From contig JBJMLO010000006.1 in assembly GCA_045805265.1 (NCBI GenBank), positions 39,727 to 103,726 of the forward strand: a DNA stretch of 64,000 bases, in the 5' to 3' direction. The notes below the pieces were generated by a model. The model made no database searches, was not told the origin of the DNA, and was given only the letters and a program-made list of their open reading frames with translations. A program made the position numbers and the translations under genes. This DNA is from JBJMLO01 sp045805265. GTDB lineage: Bacteria > Actinomycetota > UBA4738 > JACQTL01. Below are positions 57,015 through 64,000 of the stretch, in pieces (positions within the stretch are counted from its first letter, which is position 1; each line of letters starts with the position of its first letter).

Positions 57015-58190
57015 TCAGGACGTGGGTGGCTGGCGGAAGTGCTTGCTCAGCGTGTCGGTCTGGCGCTGGTACGCGGAGCCGATGCCCTCGCCGTAGAGCA
57101 CGGTCGGCGGCTCGACCATCCGCTCGAACGTGAGCTTACAGACCCGCTGCCGGTGCTCGATCATGAAGGGGACGTCGTGCGCCCGGACCTCGAGCGCCGC
57201 CCGGGAACCGTGGAACCGGCCCTGCGAGTCGAACCCGAATCCCGGGTCGAAGAACCCCGCGTAGTGCGTCCGGAGCTCCCCGCTCGTGGGATCGTAGGCC
57301 GTCATCTCTGCCGCGTATCCCGGCGGGATCTCGACCGCCTCGTCCGACAGCAGCAGGTAGAAGTGCTCCGGTGCGAGCACGATCCGGTCGCCCGCCTCGC
57401 GCCGGACCGCGTCCCAGTAGTCCTCCCATCCGTAGCCGGCGACCCGGGACATCTCGAGGGGCGGCGCGAAGTCCTTGGCCCGGTACCCCACGCGCCCCGC
57501 GTCGTCTCCCCGGAGGTCGAGCCCCAGGAACAGCCCGTCGGCCGTGGCCAGCTCGCTGTCCGGGACGGGCCGGGAGTCCCGGTACAGCAGCGGCCGGAGG
57601 CGGTGGAGCTCCTCGATCTCGTGGTCGCTCAGCCGGGTCGAGCCGATGGACAGGCGAAGCTGGTTGAGCGCGAGCCCCTGTTTCACCCGGACCGTGAACG
57701 ACAGCGGAACGACCTCGAGCCACAGCCGGCCCCGGTACCCGGCCCGGATCTCGTCGAACCGGAAGCTCTGATCCGTGATGACCCGCGTGAACACGTCCAG
57801 CCGGCCGGTCGAGCTCTTCGGGTTGGCCCTCCCCCGCACGTCGGGGGGGAGGTCGAGCTCCTCCAGCAGCGGGATGAGGTACGGCCGGTTGGTCTCGAGC
57901 ACGGCCCCGTCCTCGCGGAGGTCCAACTCGTCGACGACGAACTCCTTGAGCTTCACCTCGACGGGCCGGTTGTCCGGCAGGAAGCTGCACCGGATCCGGT
58001 AGGCCTTCTTCCCCAGGCGGAGGTCGACGCTCGCCGGCTGGATGCTCGCCGGCGGGATCCGGTACTCGCCGGCGTCGATGATGCCGAGCTGCACGGCCCG
58101 CTCCAGCACCTGGTTGGGGAGCACGCCCTCGGCGTCCTCGGGCAGGCCGAGCCGTTCCCGCCCGCCCTGCCTGGGATCTCCCTCGCTCAC
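57015..58190 (-). CDS. dcd: dCTP deaminase, two-domain type
   Basis: A 391-residue protein with two tandem dUTPase-fold halves, as in the DCD family of alphaproteobacteria and some actinobacteria, twice the length of E. coli Dcd. The first half has SIQPASVDLRLGKKAYRIR and RGRANPKSSTGRLDVFTRVITD; the second has EIPPGYAAEMTAYDPTSGELRTHYAGFFDPGFGF and SRAALEVRAHDVPFMIEHRQRVCKL. It deaminates dCTP to dUTP for thymidylate synthesis. GTG start at 58190. The gene stands alone, convergent with the small upstream gene. Confidence 0.88.
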   Translation of the reverse strand: MSEGDPRQGGRERLGLPEDAEGVLPNQVLERAVQLGIIDAGEYRIPPASIQPASVDLRLGKKAYRIRCSFLPDNRPVEVKLKEFVVDELDLREDGAVLETNRPYLIPLLEELDLPPDVRGRANPKSSTGRLDVFTRVITDQSFRFDEIRAGYRGRLWLEVVPLSFTVRVKQGLALNQLRLSIGSTRLSDHEIEELHRLRPLLYRDSRPVPDSELATADGLFLGLDLRGDDAGRVGYRAKDFAPPLEMSRVAGYGWEDYWDAVRREAGDRIVLAPEHFYLLLSDEAVEIPPGYAAEMTAYDPTSGELRTHYAGFFDPGFGFDSQGRFHGSRAALEVRAHDVPFMIEHRQRVCKLTFERMVEPPTVLYGEGIGSAYQRQTDTLSKHFRQPPTS

Positions 58191-58338
58191 ACCGGTCCCT
58201 TCCTCGCCCGTCGACGGCCGCCATCATAGTGAGCGGGACCCCCACAGCCCGCGATCACCACTTCGACGCATCGGCGATACGATTTGCGGACTCGGGAGCG
58301 GCCCGCGGCCCGACGACCGGCGTCGACAGGAGGGTGCC

Positions 58339-59826
58339 ATGAGGATGTTCCGGGCGGCGATCGCCGTGTTCCTGCTCATGGCCGCTGCCGTGGCGACCTC
58401 GGGGTCGGCCGGGCAAGCGGCCCCACATGTCAGGGTGTCCGCGCCGACCGCGGTCGCAGTGTCGTCGCCGCTGGACATCACGAACGACCAGTTCGCCAAC
58501 AACGAGGAGTCGCTCGGCATGAGCCCGGACGGCCAGCTGCTGGCGGGGGCGTGGAACGACTGGGAGTTCAACGATGGGTGCGGGTTCTCCTACTCCACCG
58601 ACGCCGGAGCGTCGTGGGCTCCGGAGAGCTTCGTTCCCGGGTTCACGTTCTTCACGAACGACCCCGACGTTCCCGGAACCGGCCCGTTCGCCGTCGCCGG
58701 CGACCCGTCCGTCGCGTACAACCCGGCATCGGGACTGTTCGACGTGATCTGCCAGTCGTTCGGTGGCCGGAAGGGGAACCAGATCCAGCTGCTCTCCACG
58801 ACGTTCGATCCCTCGCAGGCCGACCCCAACGCTGACGTGAACTCGAGCTACGGGCTCGACGCCTGGCGCCTGCCGGCGGTGGCGGTCACGACCGGGACGT
58901 CGAACGGCTCGCAGAAGGGCAGCAACGGGCAGTTCCCCGACCACGAGACCATCGCCGTCGACACGGGCACCGGCCCGGGCCATCACTTCGGCCGGCTGTA
59001 CGTGACCTGGGCCCAGTTCAGCGGCCTCGGCCGCTCGCCCATCGACGTCGCGTTCTCCGACGACGACGGCGCGACGTGGCAGGGCCCGATCCGCATCTCC
59101 GATCGGGGCCACCAGTTCGACCAGGACGCCCGCGCCGCGGTGGGTCCCGACGGCGCCGTGTACGTGACCTGGATCAACGGGCCGAACGAGAAGAGCCTGA
59201 AGAACAACACGGCGATGGTGGCGAAGTCCACCGACGGCGGCAGGAGCTGGAGCCGCGACCACGTCGCGGCGAGCATCGTGGCGCCGATCGGCGGGCTGCT
59301 GCCGAACTCCGAGTACCGGGTGTTCGAGGACGTCTGGCCGGCCGTGGACCAGGCCACCGGGAAGCTCGTGGTGGGCTTCACCGACGAGAAGTCGGGCGCC
59401 GCGAACATCGAAGCCGTCCACACCGCCCTGGCGGGCGACCTGTCGAGCTTCACGAACCCCGTGCGGGTGAAGCCGAGCGGGCAGGAGGAGTTCTTCCCGT
59501 GGCTGTCGTCGGCGTCGAACGGGCGGGTGGACTTGGTGTTCTACGACCGGTCGTGCGACCCGGCGCACGACACGAAGAACTGCGTGACGCTGGCGTCGAC
59601 CGACGATTCGGGGGCGACCTGGGGGATCACGCCGATGACCACCACGGGCTTCGACGGCGACCAGTTCGAAGCCTGCCTGGCGTTCGTCGACCCCCAGCCG
59701 ACGTGCGGCAACCCGTTCCTCGGCGACTACATCGCCGTGGCGTCGAACGACTCGACGGCCCAGGTTCTGTACACGGGCAACGGCGCGAGCGCGTTGGACG
59801 TGTTCAGCCAGCACGCGGACTTCTGA
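58339..59826 (+). CDS. secreted sialidase-like BNR-repeat protein
   Basis: A 495-residue exported protein. ATG 58339 follows ACAGGAGG. A signal peptide (MRMFRAAIAVFLLMAAAVATSGSAGQA) is followed by a beta-propeller with Asp-box-like units: YSTDAGASWAPE, FSDDDGATWQGP, KSTDGGRSWSRD and ASTDDSGATWGI. NNEESLGMSPDG opens the propeller. The catalytic Arg triad and Tyr of true sialidases could not be assigned, so it may be a binding protein or another hydrolase. It resembles the next gene in design. Confidence 0.8.
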   Translation: MRMFRAAIAVFLLMAAAVATSGSAGQAAPHVRVSAPTAVAVSSPLDITNDQFANNEESLGMSPDGQLLAGAWNDWEFNDGCGFSYSTDAGASWAPESFVPGFTFFTNDPDVPGTGPFAVAGDPSVAYNPASGLFDVICQSFGGRKGNQIQLLSTTFDPSQADPNADVNSSYGLDAWRLPAVAVTTGTSNGSQKGSNGQFPDHETIAVDTGTGPGHHFGRLYVTWAQFSGLGRSPIDVAFSDDDGATWQGPIRISDRGHQFDQDARAAVGPDGAVYVTWINGPNEKSLKNNTAMVAKSTDGGRSWSRDHVAASIVAPIGGLLPNSEYRVFEDVWPAVDQATGKLVVGFTDEKSGAANIEAVHTALAGDLSSFTNPVRVKPSGQEEFFPWLSSASNGRVDLVFYDRSCDPAHDTKNCVTLASTDDSGATWGITPMTTTGFDGDQFEACLAFVDPQPTCGNPFLGDYIAVASNDSTAQVLYTGNGASALDVFSQHADF

Positions 59827-60049
59827 GGGTTCCCAGAGCCCACAGCGCCCCGGGCAGTGCGTTTGCGCACATCCCGGGAGGACATGAAAGACTCGTCACT
59901 CCTGACTCGCCCCGCTGAGGACAGGAGCGCGTGGCCCTGCAGAGGTGGTCGTCTCGGATGCCCGTGTTCGCCCTGCCGTGCCGTGCCCGAGCGCCCACCG
60001 TCACTCCCTGAACCGCGGACGTGAGCTCTCGATCCCCAAAGGAGTCCCC

Positions 60050-61828
60050 ATGAAACGAGCGTTCCTGGTACTCGCCGCCATCGTGGCTGTTGCGCTCGCC
60101 GGCATGCCGGCCGCGCAGACCCAGGCCGTTGACGCCCTGGTCAGCGTGGCCAGCCCGCAGGACATGCACCCGCAGAACGCGGTGAACGAGCCCTCCCTCG
60201 CGGTGGCGGCGGACCGGCCGGCCGTCCTGGCGGCCGGCGCCAACGACCTGGTCGACATGCAGCCGTGCTCGGAGATGGCATCGACCGAGCACGGGGCGTG
60301 CTCGTTCCCGCTGGGGACGTTCAACCTCGGCGTGGGGCTGTCGGCCGTGTACTTCTCCTTCGACAGCGGCCACTCCTGGGTCCAACCGACGTATCAGGGA
60401 CTCACCGCCGCTGACTGCAATCCCACGGTCGAGCCGTGCACTCCGCACCCCGGGCCGATCCACACGATCCCGAACTTCTACGAGAACGGGCTGCGGTCGC
60501 GGAGCGACACGGGCGTGGCGTTCGGCCCGGCGCCGGGACCGGACGGCTTCTCCTGGGACAACGGCGACCGGCTGTACTTCTCGAGCTTGGCCACCAACCT
60601 GACGGACACCCGCATCCAGTCCGGGGGCCAGAACAACGGCCAGAACAGCAGCTTTGCCGTGACGGTATCGCACATCGACAACATCACCCCGGCCCGGGTC
60701 GCCGACCAGGGCAATTGGTCGAGACCGTATTTCGCCGCGCCGCACGTCTCGGGGTCGGCAGGGCTCGACAAGGAACAGGTCTGGGCCGACAACGCGTCCT
60801 CGAGCCCGTTCTTCGGGAACGCGTACGTCTGCTACGTGGATTTCCACAGCTTCAGTGGAGGACAGGCCTTTCCGTTGAAGCCCATGGTCGCCGTGTCGAG
60901 TGACGGCGGGGTCACGTGGAAGCAGCACCAGATCGCTCCGCCGGTGAGTAACTCGCAGCACGGCACGCTCGACGGGTGCACCGTCCGCACGGACAGCCAC
61001 GGTGCCGTCTACGTGTTCTTCACCCACTTCTCGAACACGGGCCTCGAGGGCGCCCACACGCTCGTCAAGTCCCTCGACGGGGGGCAGACGTGGCGCCCGC
61101 CGCGGGACGTCGTCCCGATGACCGACCCGTGCTTCAACGTCGAGCCGATCACCCACCGGTGTGTGGAGGACGGGATCGCCGGGGCCCGCACCGACCTCGC
61201 CGCGATGCCGAGCGTGGACATCGCCAACGGCACACCAAGCGGGACCGATGCCACCAACGAGATCATAGACTCGTGGGCGGATGGGGCCTTCGGCTCGGGC
61301 AACGAGAAGGCGATGGTCTCGTACTCCACCAACCGTGGGGCGACGTTCAGCGCGCCGGCGCCGGTCTCGCTGGCGACCGACCGACCCGAGTACTCGGCCC
61401 CGGCCATCTCGCCCGACGGCTCCACCGCGTACGTCGTGTACCAGTCCAACGAGGCGCCGTTCCAGACCACCACCGCGGCTCCACGTCCCGAACGGGGCGT
61501 CCTGTTGGAATCGCCGATCGGGGCCGGTGGCGCGCCAACCGGATGGGTGCCGGTGTACGAGGGGCCGACCGGGGACGCACGGGGGACGTCCCAGGGACGC
61601 ATCCTCTACAACGAGTTCCTGGGCGACTACGTCTACGCCATCGCCACCCGCACCTTTGGCGCGGGTGTGTGGACTGATACACGTCGGACGTCCGACTGCC
61701 CGGACATGGACACGTGGCGCCAGCATTCGCACGACGCGGGGCATCTGGTGTTCCCGGCGCCGTGGCCGCTCGGCGACTGTCCGGCGACCTTCGGCAACAA
61801 CGACATCTTCAGCGCCACGACCGGGTGA
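60050..61828 (+). CDS. secreted BNR-repeat protein, second copy type
   Basis: A 592-residue exported protein with ATG 60050 after AAAGGAG. The signal peptide MKRAFLVLAAIVAVALAGMPAAQTQA precedes a propeller with FSFDSGHSWVQP, VSSDGGVTWKQH, KSLDGGQTWRPP and YSTNRGATFSAP units. It has about ten cysteines in the first and last thirds, unlike the upstream relative, suggesting disulfide stabilisation outside the cell. NEPSLAVAADRP parallels the opening of the upstream protein. Function unknown. It is followed by a GC-rich hairpin. Confidence 0.8.
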   Translation: MKRAFLVLAAIVAVALAGMPAAQTQAVDALVSVASPQDMHPQNAVNEPSLAVAADRPAVLAAGANDLVDMQPCSEMASTEHGACSFPLGTFNLGVGLSAVYFSFDSGHSWVQPTYQGLTAADCNPTVEPCTPHPGPIHTIPNFYENGLRSRSDTGVAFGPAPGPDGFSWDNGDRLYFSSLATNLTDTRIQSGGQNNGQNSSFAVTVSHIDNITPARVADQGNWSRPYFAAPHVSGSAGLDKEQVWADNASSSPFFGNAYVCYVDFHSFSGGQAFPLKPMVAVSSDGGVTWKQHQIAPPVSNSQHGTLDGCTVRTDSHGAVYVFFTHFSNTGLEGAHTLVKSLDGGQTWRPPRDVVPMTDPCFNVEPITHRCVEDGIAGARTDLAAMPSVDIANGTPSGTDATNEIIDSWADGAFGSGNEKAMVSYSTNRGATFSAPAPVSLATDRPEYSAPAISPDGSTAYVVYQSNEAPFQTTTAAPRPERGVLLESPIGAGGAPTGWVPVYEGPTGDARGTSQGRILYNEFLGDYVYAIATRTFGAGVWTDTRRTSDCPDMDTWRQHSHDAGHLVFPAPWPLGDCPATFGNNDIFSATTG

Positions 61829-61855
61829 TGGGCTGAAGGCCCGCGACGAGGGAGC

Positions 61856-61884
61856 GGGGGGCGGCCACCGCGCCGCCCCCCTTC
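61856..61884 (+). terminator. GC-rich terminator-like hairpin
   Basis: GGGGGGCGGC (61856-61865) pairs perfectly with GCCGCCCCCC (61872-61881) across a six-base loop, followed by TTCCCC. It lies 28 bp after the stop of the BNR gene. The T tract is poor, so efficiency is uncertain. Confidence 0.6.
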
Positions 61885-62071
61885 CCCGTGTCGAAACGTC
61901 GCGAGCGTGGCGAAGCTTGGCTCTAGGAGCCGAGCAGCTCGCCCTTCTGGGCCTCGAACTCGTCCCCGGGTCAGCTCGCCTCGCTCGGCAACGACGTCGC
62001 TCCCGACGACTTGATCCGGCCGCCCGCGGCGGGGCATCATGCCCGGCGAGGGGATCTCGAAGGAGCGCGCC

Positions 62072-62761
62072 ATGCAGAGTGTGAGGGTCCCCGGCTTCAC
62101 CCCGCAGGGCTCGGGGTTCCGGTTCGCCAACGACTTCCCGCACGTGCCGCTGCGGTACATCGGCGTTCCGGGCGTGGTGGCCGTTCCCATCGGCGACGCC
62201 GCCAACGGACTGTGCGGCGGCATGGCCTTCGCGGCCCGCGACTACTTCGAGGTGAAGCGGACCCCGCCCCCCGACACGGAAGCGCCCGAGTCGGGGGCGC
62301 TGTACGACTACCTGGTCAAGCGGCTGATCGACAGCTTCTCGCTGCCGGCGGGGCCGCTGCGATACCTCGAGCTGATGGACCCGGTGCTGCCCGACGGCGA
62401 GAGCTTCCTCAGCCGGCTGGGGTGGATCCCGCACGGGCGGGGGTGGCGGATGATCCGGCAGGAATGGCCGAAGGTCCGCGGCGACCTCGAGTCCGGACAC
62501 CCGTCGCCGCTCGGGTTGGTCGAGGTGAAGTCGCTCGATCCGTTCCGGTTGGGCGAGAACCACCAGGTGCTGGCGTACGGGTACGACCTGGACGGCGACG
62601 CGCTGGTCCTGCACCTCTACGACCCGAACTGGCCTGGCCGGGACGTCACGATGTCGCTGCGCACCGGGGACCCGAATCACGCCGTCGCCGTGACCTACGA
62701 CCCGCCCACCTCGGTGCTCGCGTTCATCCGGGTGGATTACGTGCCCTCGTCGCCCCCCTGA
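62072..62761 (+). CDS. papain-like fold protein of unknown function
   Basis: A 229-residue protein. ATG 62072 is preferred because GAAGGAG ends about seven bases upstream; ATG 62039 is in frame. A candidate Cys-His-Asp/Asn triad is visible: Cys in ANGLCGGMAFAARDYF (N-terminal helix), His in GENHQVLAYGYDLDGD and Asp/Asn in LYDPNWPGRD, the order of papain/C39-like proteases. There is no signal peptide. It may be a protease, transglutaminase-like enzyme or amidase. The 3' end overlaps the convergent gene by 25 bp. Confidence 0.65.
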   Translation: MQSVRVPGFTPQGSGFRFANDFPHVPLRYIGVPGVVAVPIGDAANGLCGGMAFAARDYFEVKRTPPPDTEAPESGALYDYLVKRLIDSFSLPAGPLRYLELMDPVLPDGESFLSRLGWIPHGRGWRMIRQEWPKVRGDLESGHPSPLGLVEVKSLDPFRLGENHQVLAYGYDLDGDALVLHLYDPNWPGRDVTMSLRTGDPNHAVAVTYDPPTSVLAFIRVDYVPSSPP

Positions 62762-63159
62762 GCCCGGGGCGCGCGAACGCCGGCCAGCCGCAGCAGGCGG
62801 CGGAGGGTCGCCGGGTCGCCCTTCCAGTGCTCGGCCACCACCTCCGGGCCGGCGCGGCGGATCACGTGACGGAGCACGAGCACCGCGACGACGGCGTCGT
62901 CCAGCGGTCCGAGCACGGGGATGAACTCCGGGATGAGGTCGATCGGCGACGCCAGCCAGGCCGCTCCCACCACCAGCCAGACCTTGCTGCCGCGGGACAC
63001 CCGCGGATCGCGGACCAGGCCCCGGAACAGCCGGATCAGGTGGGGGAGCAGTGTCACGAGCTCCTTCGCCGCCAACCGCCGCCCGAACAGGAACAGCACG
63101 CCGACGACCGCCAGCCACACCCCGACCGCGATCGCCAGCCCGATCAGCAGGGGGCGCAT
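62737..63159 (-). CDS. DUF1232 (YkvA-like) membrane protein
   Basis: A 140-residue protein: an N-terminal membrane span (LLIGLAIAVGVWLAVVGVLFLFG), then the DUF1232 core VSRGSKVWLVVGAAWLASPIDLIPEFIPVLGPLDDAVVAVLVLRHV, with its conserved SPIDLIPEFIPxLGxxDD. A basic tail follows. Function unknown. Confidence 0.88.
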   Translation of the reverse strand: MRPLLIGLAIAVGVWLAVVGVLFLFGRRLAAKELVTLLPHLIRLFRGLVRDPRVSRGSKVWLVVGAAWLASPIDLIPEFIPVLGPLDDAVVAVLVLRHVIRRAGPEVVAEHWKGDPATLRRLLRLAGVRAPRAQGGDEGT

Positions 63160-63179
63160 CGGGTGTCAGCGGCGAGGAG

Positions 63180-63674
63180 CTAGGACAGGTCCTTCGGCTC
63201 GGCCTGGCGGAGCCACCGGGCCAGCGCCTTCAGCATCCGCTCGGCCAGCAGGGGCTCGCTGGTCACGACCGCGAAGAATTCCTTGGTGCCCAGCTGGAGG
63301 CAGCGGGTGTCGGTCTCGGCCACCACCGACGCCGTCCGGGGGCCGGGGTCGAGGATCGCGATCTCCCCGAAGAAGTCGCCCGGTCCCAGGCTGCCGGGCG
63401 CCCGCCCCCGGCGGACCACCTTCGCGTGGCCCTCGACGATCGCGTAGAAGGTCGACCCCTGCTCGCCCGCCCTGACGATCGAGGAGTCGGCCGGATGGAA
63501 CGAGACCTCCGTCGCCCGGGCGATCGAACGGAGGTGTCGGCGCGACAGGCCCTGGAACAGCGCGGACTTCGCCAGCAGGTCCTGTCGCTCCTCGAGTGCG
63601 AGCCGTCGGCCGCGCGAGGCCGACGGCATCGCCGGGCCCACCGGCCAATTCCGCGTCTGGAAGCTCGCCCCCAT
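63180..63674 (-). CDS. cyclic nucleotide-binding domain protein
   Basis: A 164-residue protein that is one cNMP-binding domain: LAKSALFQGLSRRHLRSIARATE, the AGEQGSTFYAIVEGHAKVVRRG region, and the phosphate cassette LGPGDFFGEIAILDPGPRTASVVAETD (GE and RTA as in cAMP sites). A final helical stretch follows but no DNA-binding domain, so it is not a Crp-type regulator; it may control a partner protein. ATG 63674. Confidence 0.85.
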   Translation of the reverse strand: MGASFQTRNWPVGPAMPSASRGRRLALEERQDLLAKSALFQGLSRRHLRSIARATEVSFHPADSSIVRAGEQGSTFYAIVEGHAKVVRRGRAPGSLGPGDFFGEIAILDPGPRTASVVAETDTRCLQLGTKEFFAVVTSEPLLAERMLKALARWLRQAEPKDLS

Positions 63675-63752
63675 GGAATCCGACGCTAGCCGAACGGTCC
63701 GGGCCCCGCAAGATCCGAGCAGCTCCGGGGCGACCGGGGGCCCGCTTGTCAA

Positions 63753-63797
63753 CGCCGGCCGAAACCTTGACAGGTAGCGCCGGCCGAAACCTTTACA
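63753..63797. repeat. IS21 terminal repeats
   Basis: Two near-identical 20-bp copies, 63753-63772 and 63778-63797, beginning CGCCGGCCGAAACC and differing at one base (CTTGACA versus CTTTACA). Repeated transposase-binding sites of this kind are a known property of IS21 ends. The istB stop codon lies within the inner copy. Confidence 0.75.
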
Positions 63798-64000
63798 CCT
63801 GAGCGTCTGCTGGAGCCGTGATCACACCTTTCCCCTTGCCCTTGAGCCGGTAGCTCTCGCCCTTCAGCGCGATGACTTCGGAGTGGTGGATCAGGCGGTC
63901 GACGAGCGCGGCTACCGCGACGGGATCGCCGAAGATCTCCGCCCACGCCGAGAAGGTCTTGTTCGAGCTGACGATCACCGAGGCACGCTCGTAGCGGGAA
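63793..64000 (-). CDS. istB: IS21-family transposition helper ATPase IstB, C-terminal part (5' end outside window)
   Basis: The frame is open to the window edge. The visible 68 residues read RYERASVIVSSNKTFSAWAEIFGD, then AALVDRLIHHSEVIALKGESYRLK, the sensor-1 (SSNK) and arginine-finger (DRLIHH) region of IstB, an AAA+ DnaC-like protein that recruits target DNA for the IstA transposase. No frameshift is seen in this part. Confidence 0.9.
   Translation of the reverse strand, partial: SRYERASVIVSSNKTFSAWAEIFGDPVAVAALVDRLIHHSEVIALKGESYRLKGKGKGVITAPADAQV

Larger units (their letters stand above)
63748..64000 (-). mobile_element. IS21-family insertion element, one terminus (continues beyond window)
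   Basis: The right end of the window holds the 3' end of an istB gene and, just outside its stop codon, repeated terminal sequences. The outer edge is probably near TGTCAA at 63748, since IS21 ends begin with TGT. The istA-proximal end lies beyond base 64000, so completeness and target duplication cannot be judged. Confidence 0.7.

Noticed and set aside
59827..59885. Palindromic CCCGGG-TGCG-CGCA-CCCGGG hairpin after the first BNR gene as terminator
   Set aside because: The stem is interrupted and no T tract follows; not strong enough to list.
1..64000. CRISPR arrays, tRNA (including tRNA-Sec) and rRNA genes
   Set aside because: No regularly spaced repeats and no recognisable cloverleaf or rRNA sequence were seen on either strand by inspection.

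Overview
This is a high-GC (about 70%) window with tightly packed genes, many GTG starts and stop/start overlaps of the GTGA or ATGA type. Gene content points to a soil or sediment Actinomycetota-like bacterium: Hanks-type kinases with single membrane spans, a DrrAB-type exporter, a SigJ/X5-type ECF factor, a two-domain dCTP deaminase, VapBC and many secreted or lipid-anchored proteins. No rRNA, tRNA or CRISPR array was seen. The lineage cannot be fixed from the sequence alone.

Left third (1-18858, all plus strand). One long catabolic run: a hydroxyisobutyrate-type dehydrogenase; E1 alpha, E1 beta and E2 of a 2-oxoacid dehydrogenase (no E3 here); two M24 creatinase/aminopeptidase-fold proteins with altered metal ligands; a Liv-type ABC importer whose second permease and first ATPase are fused; a DMT permease; an amidohydrolase; an FAD oxidoreductase; a C-C hydrolase-like alpha/beta hydrolase; an OsmC-family peroxidase; and an orphan molybdopterin hydroxylase large subunit. 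It reads as uptake and stepwise degradation of an acyl or nitrogen-containing organic acid ending in acyl-CoA formation.

The most striking signal is a pair of probable selenoproteins. The OsmC-like gene (16077-16556, plus) and an AhpD-like gene (18869-19456, minus) each carry one in-frame TGA exactly where the family has its reactive cysteine. Each TGA is followed 18-19 nt later by a hairpin with an AGG(A/G)U apical loop, matching the form of a bacterial SECIS element. Both belong to peroxide-reducing families. No sel genes are in the window.

Middle (19.5-33.2 kb). VapBC; a membrane diguanylate cyclase; a His/Lys/Pro-rich exported protein; a STAS protein; an AlkZ-like glycosylase; DrrAB; an ECF sigma factor; an XRE plus nucleotidyltransferase pair whose second gene is frameshifted; DinB; and a 1315-residue kinase-TIR-membrane-WD40 protein.

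Sugar island (33.2-42.6 kb). A divergent system with a DeoR regulator, a CUT1-type ABC importer, a SIS-domain protein, a GH4 glycosidase and two PfkB kinases, probably for galactosides or an amino sugar.

Right third (42.7-64 kb). A scramblase-like protein, a frameshifted flavin monooxygenase, a heterodimeric ABC exporter, a beta-helix surface protein, an ArfB-like release factor, small proteins, cold-shock protein, a second kinase with an extracellular BNR/CARDB region, dCTP deaminase, two secreted BNR proteins, a papain-like protein, a DUF1232 protein, a cNMP-binding protein, and the terminus of an IS21-family element at the right edge.
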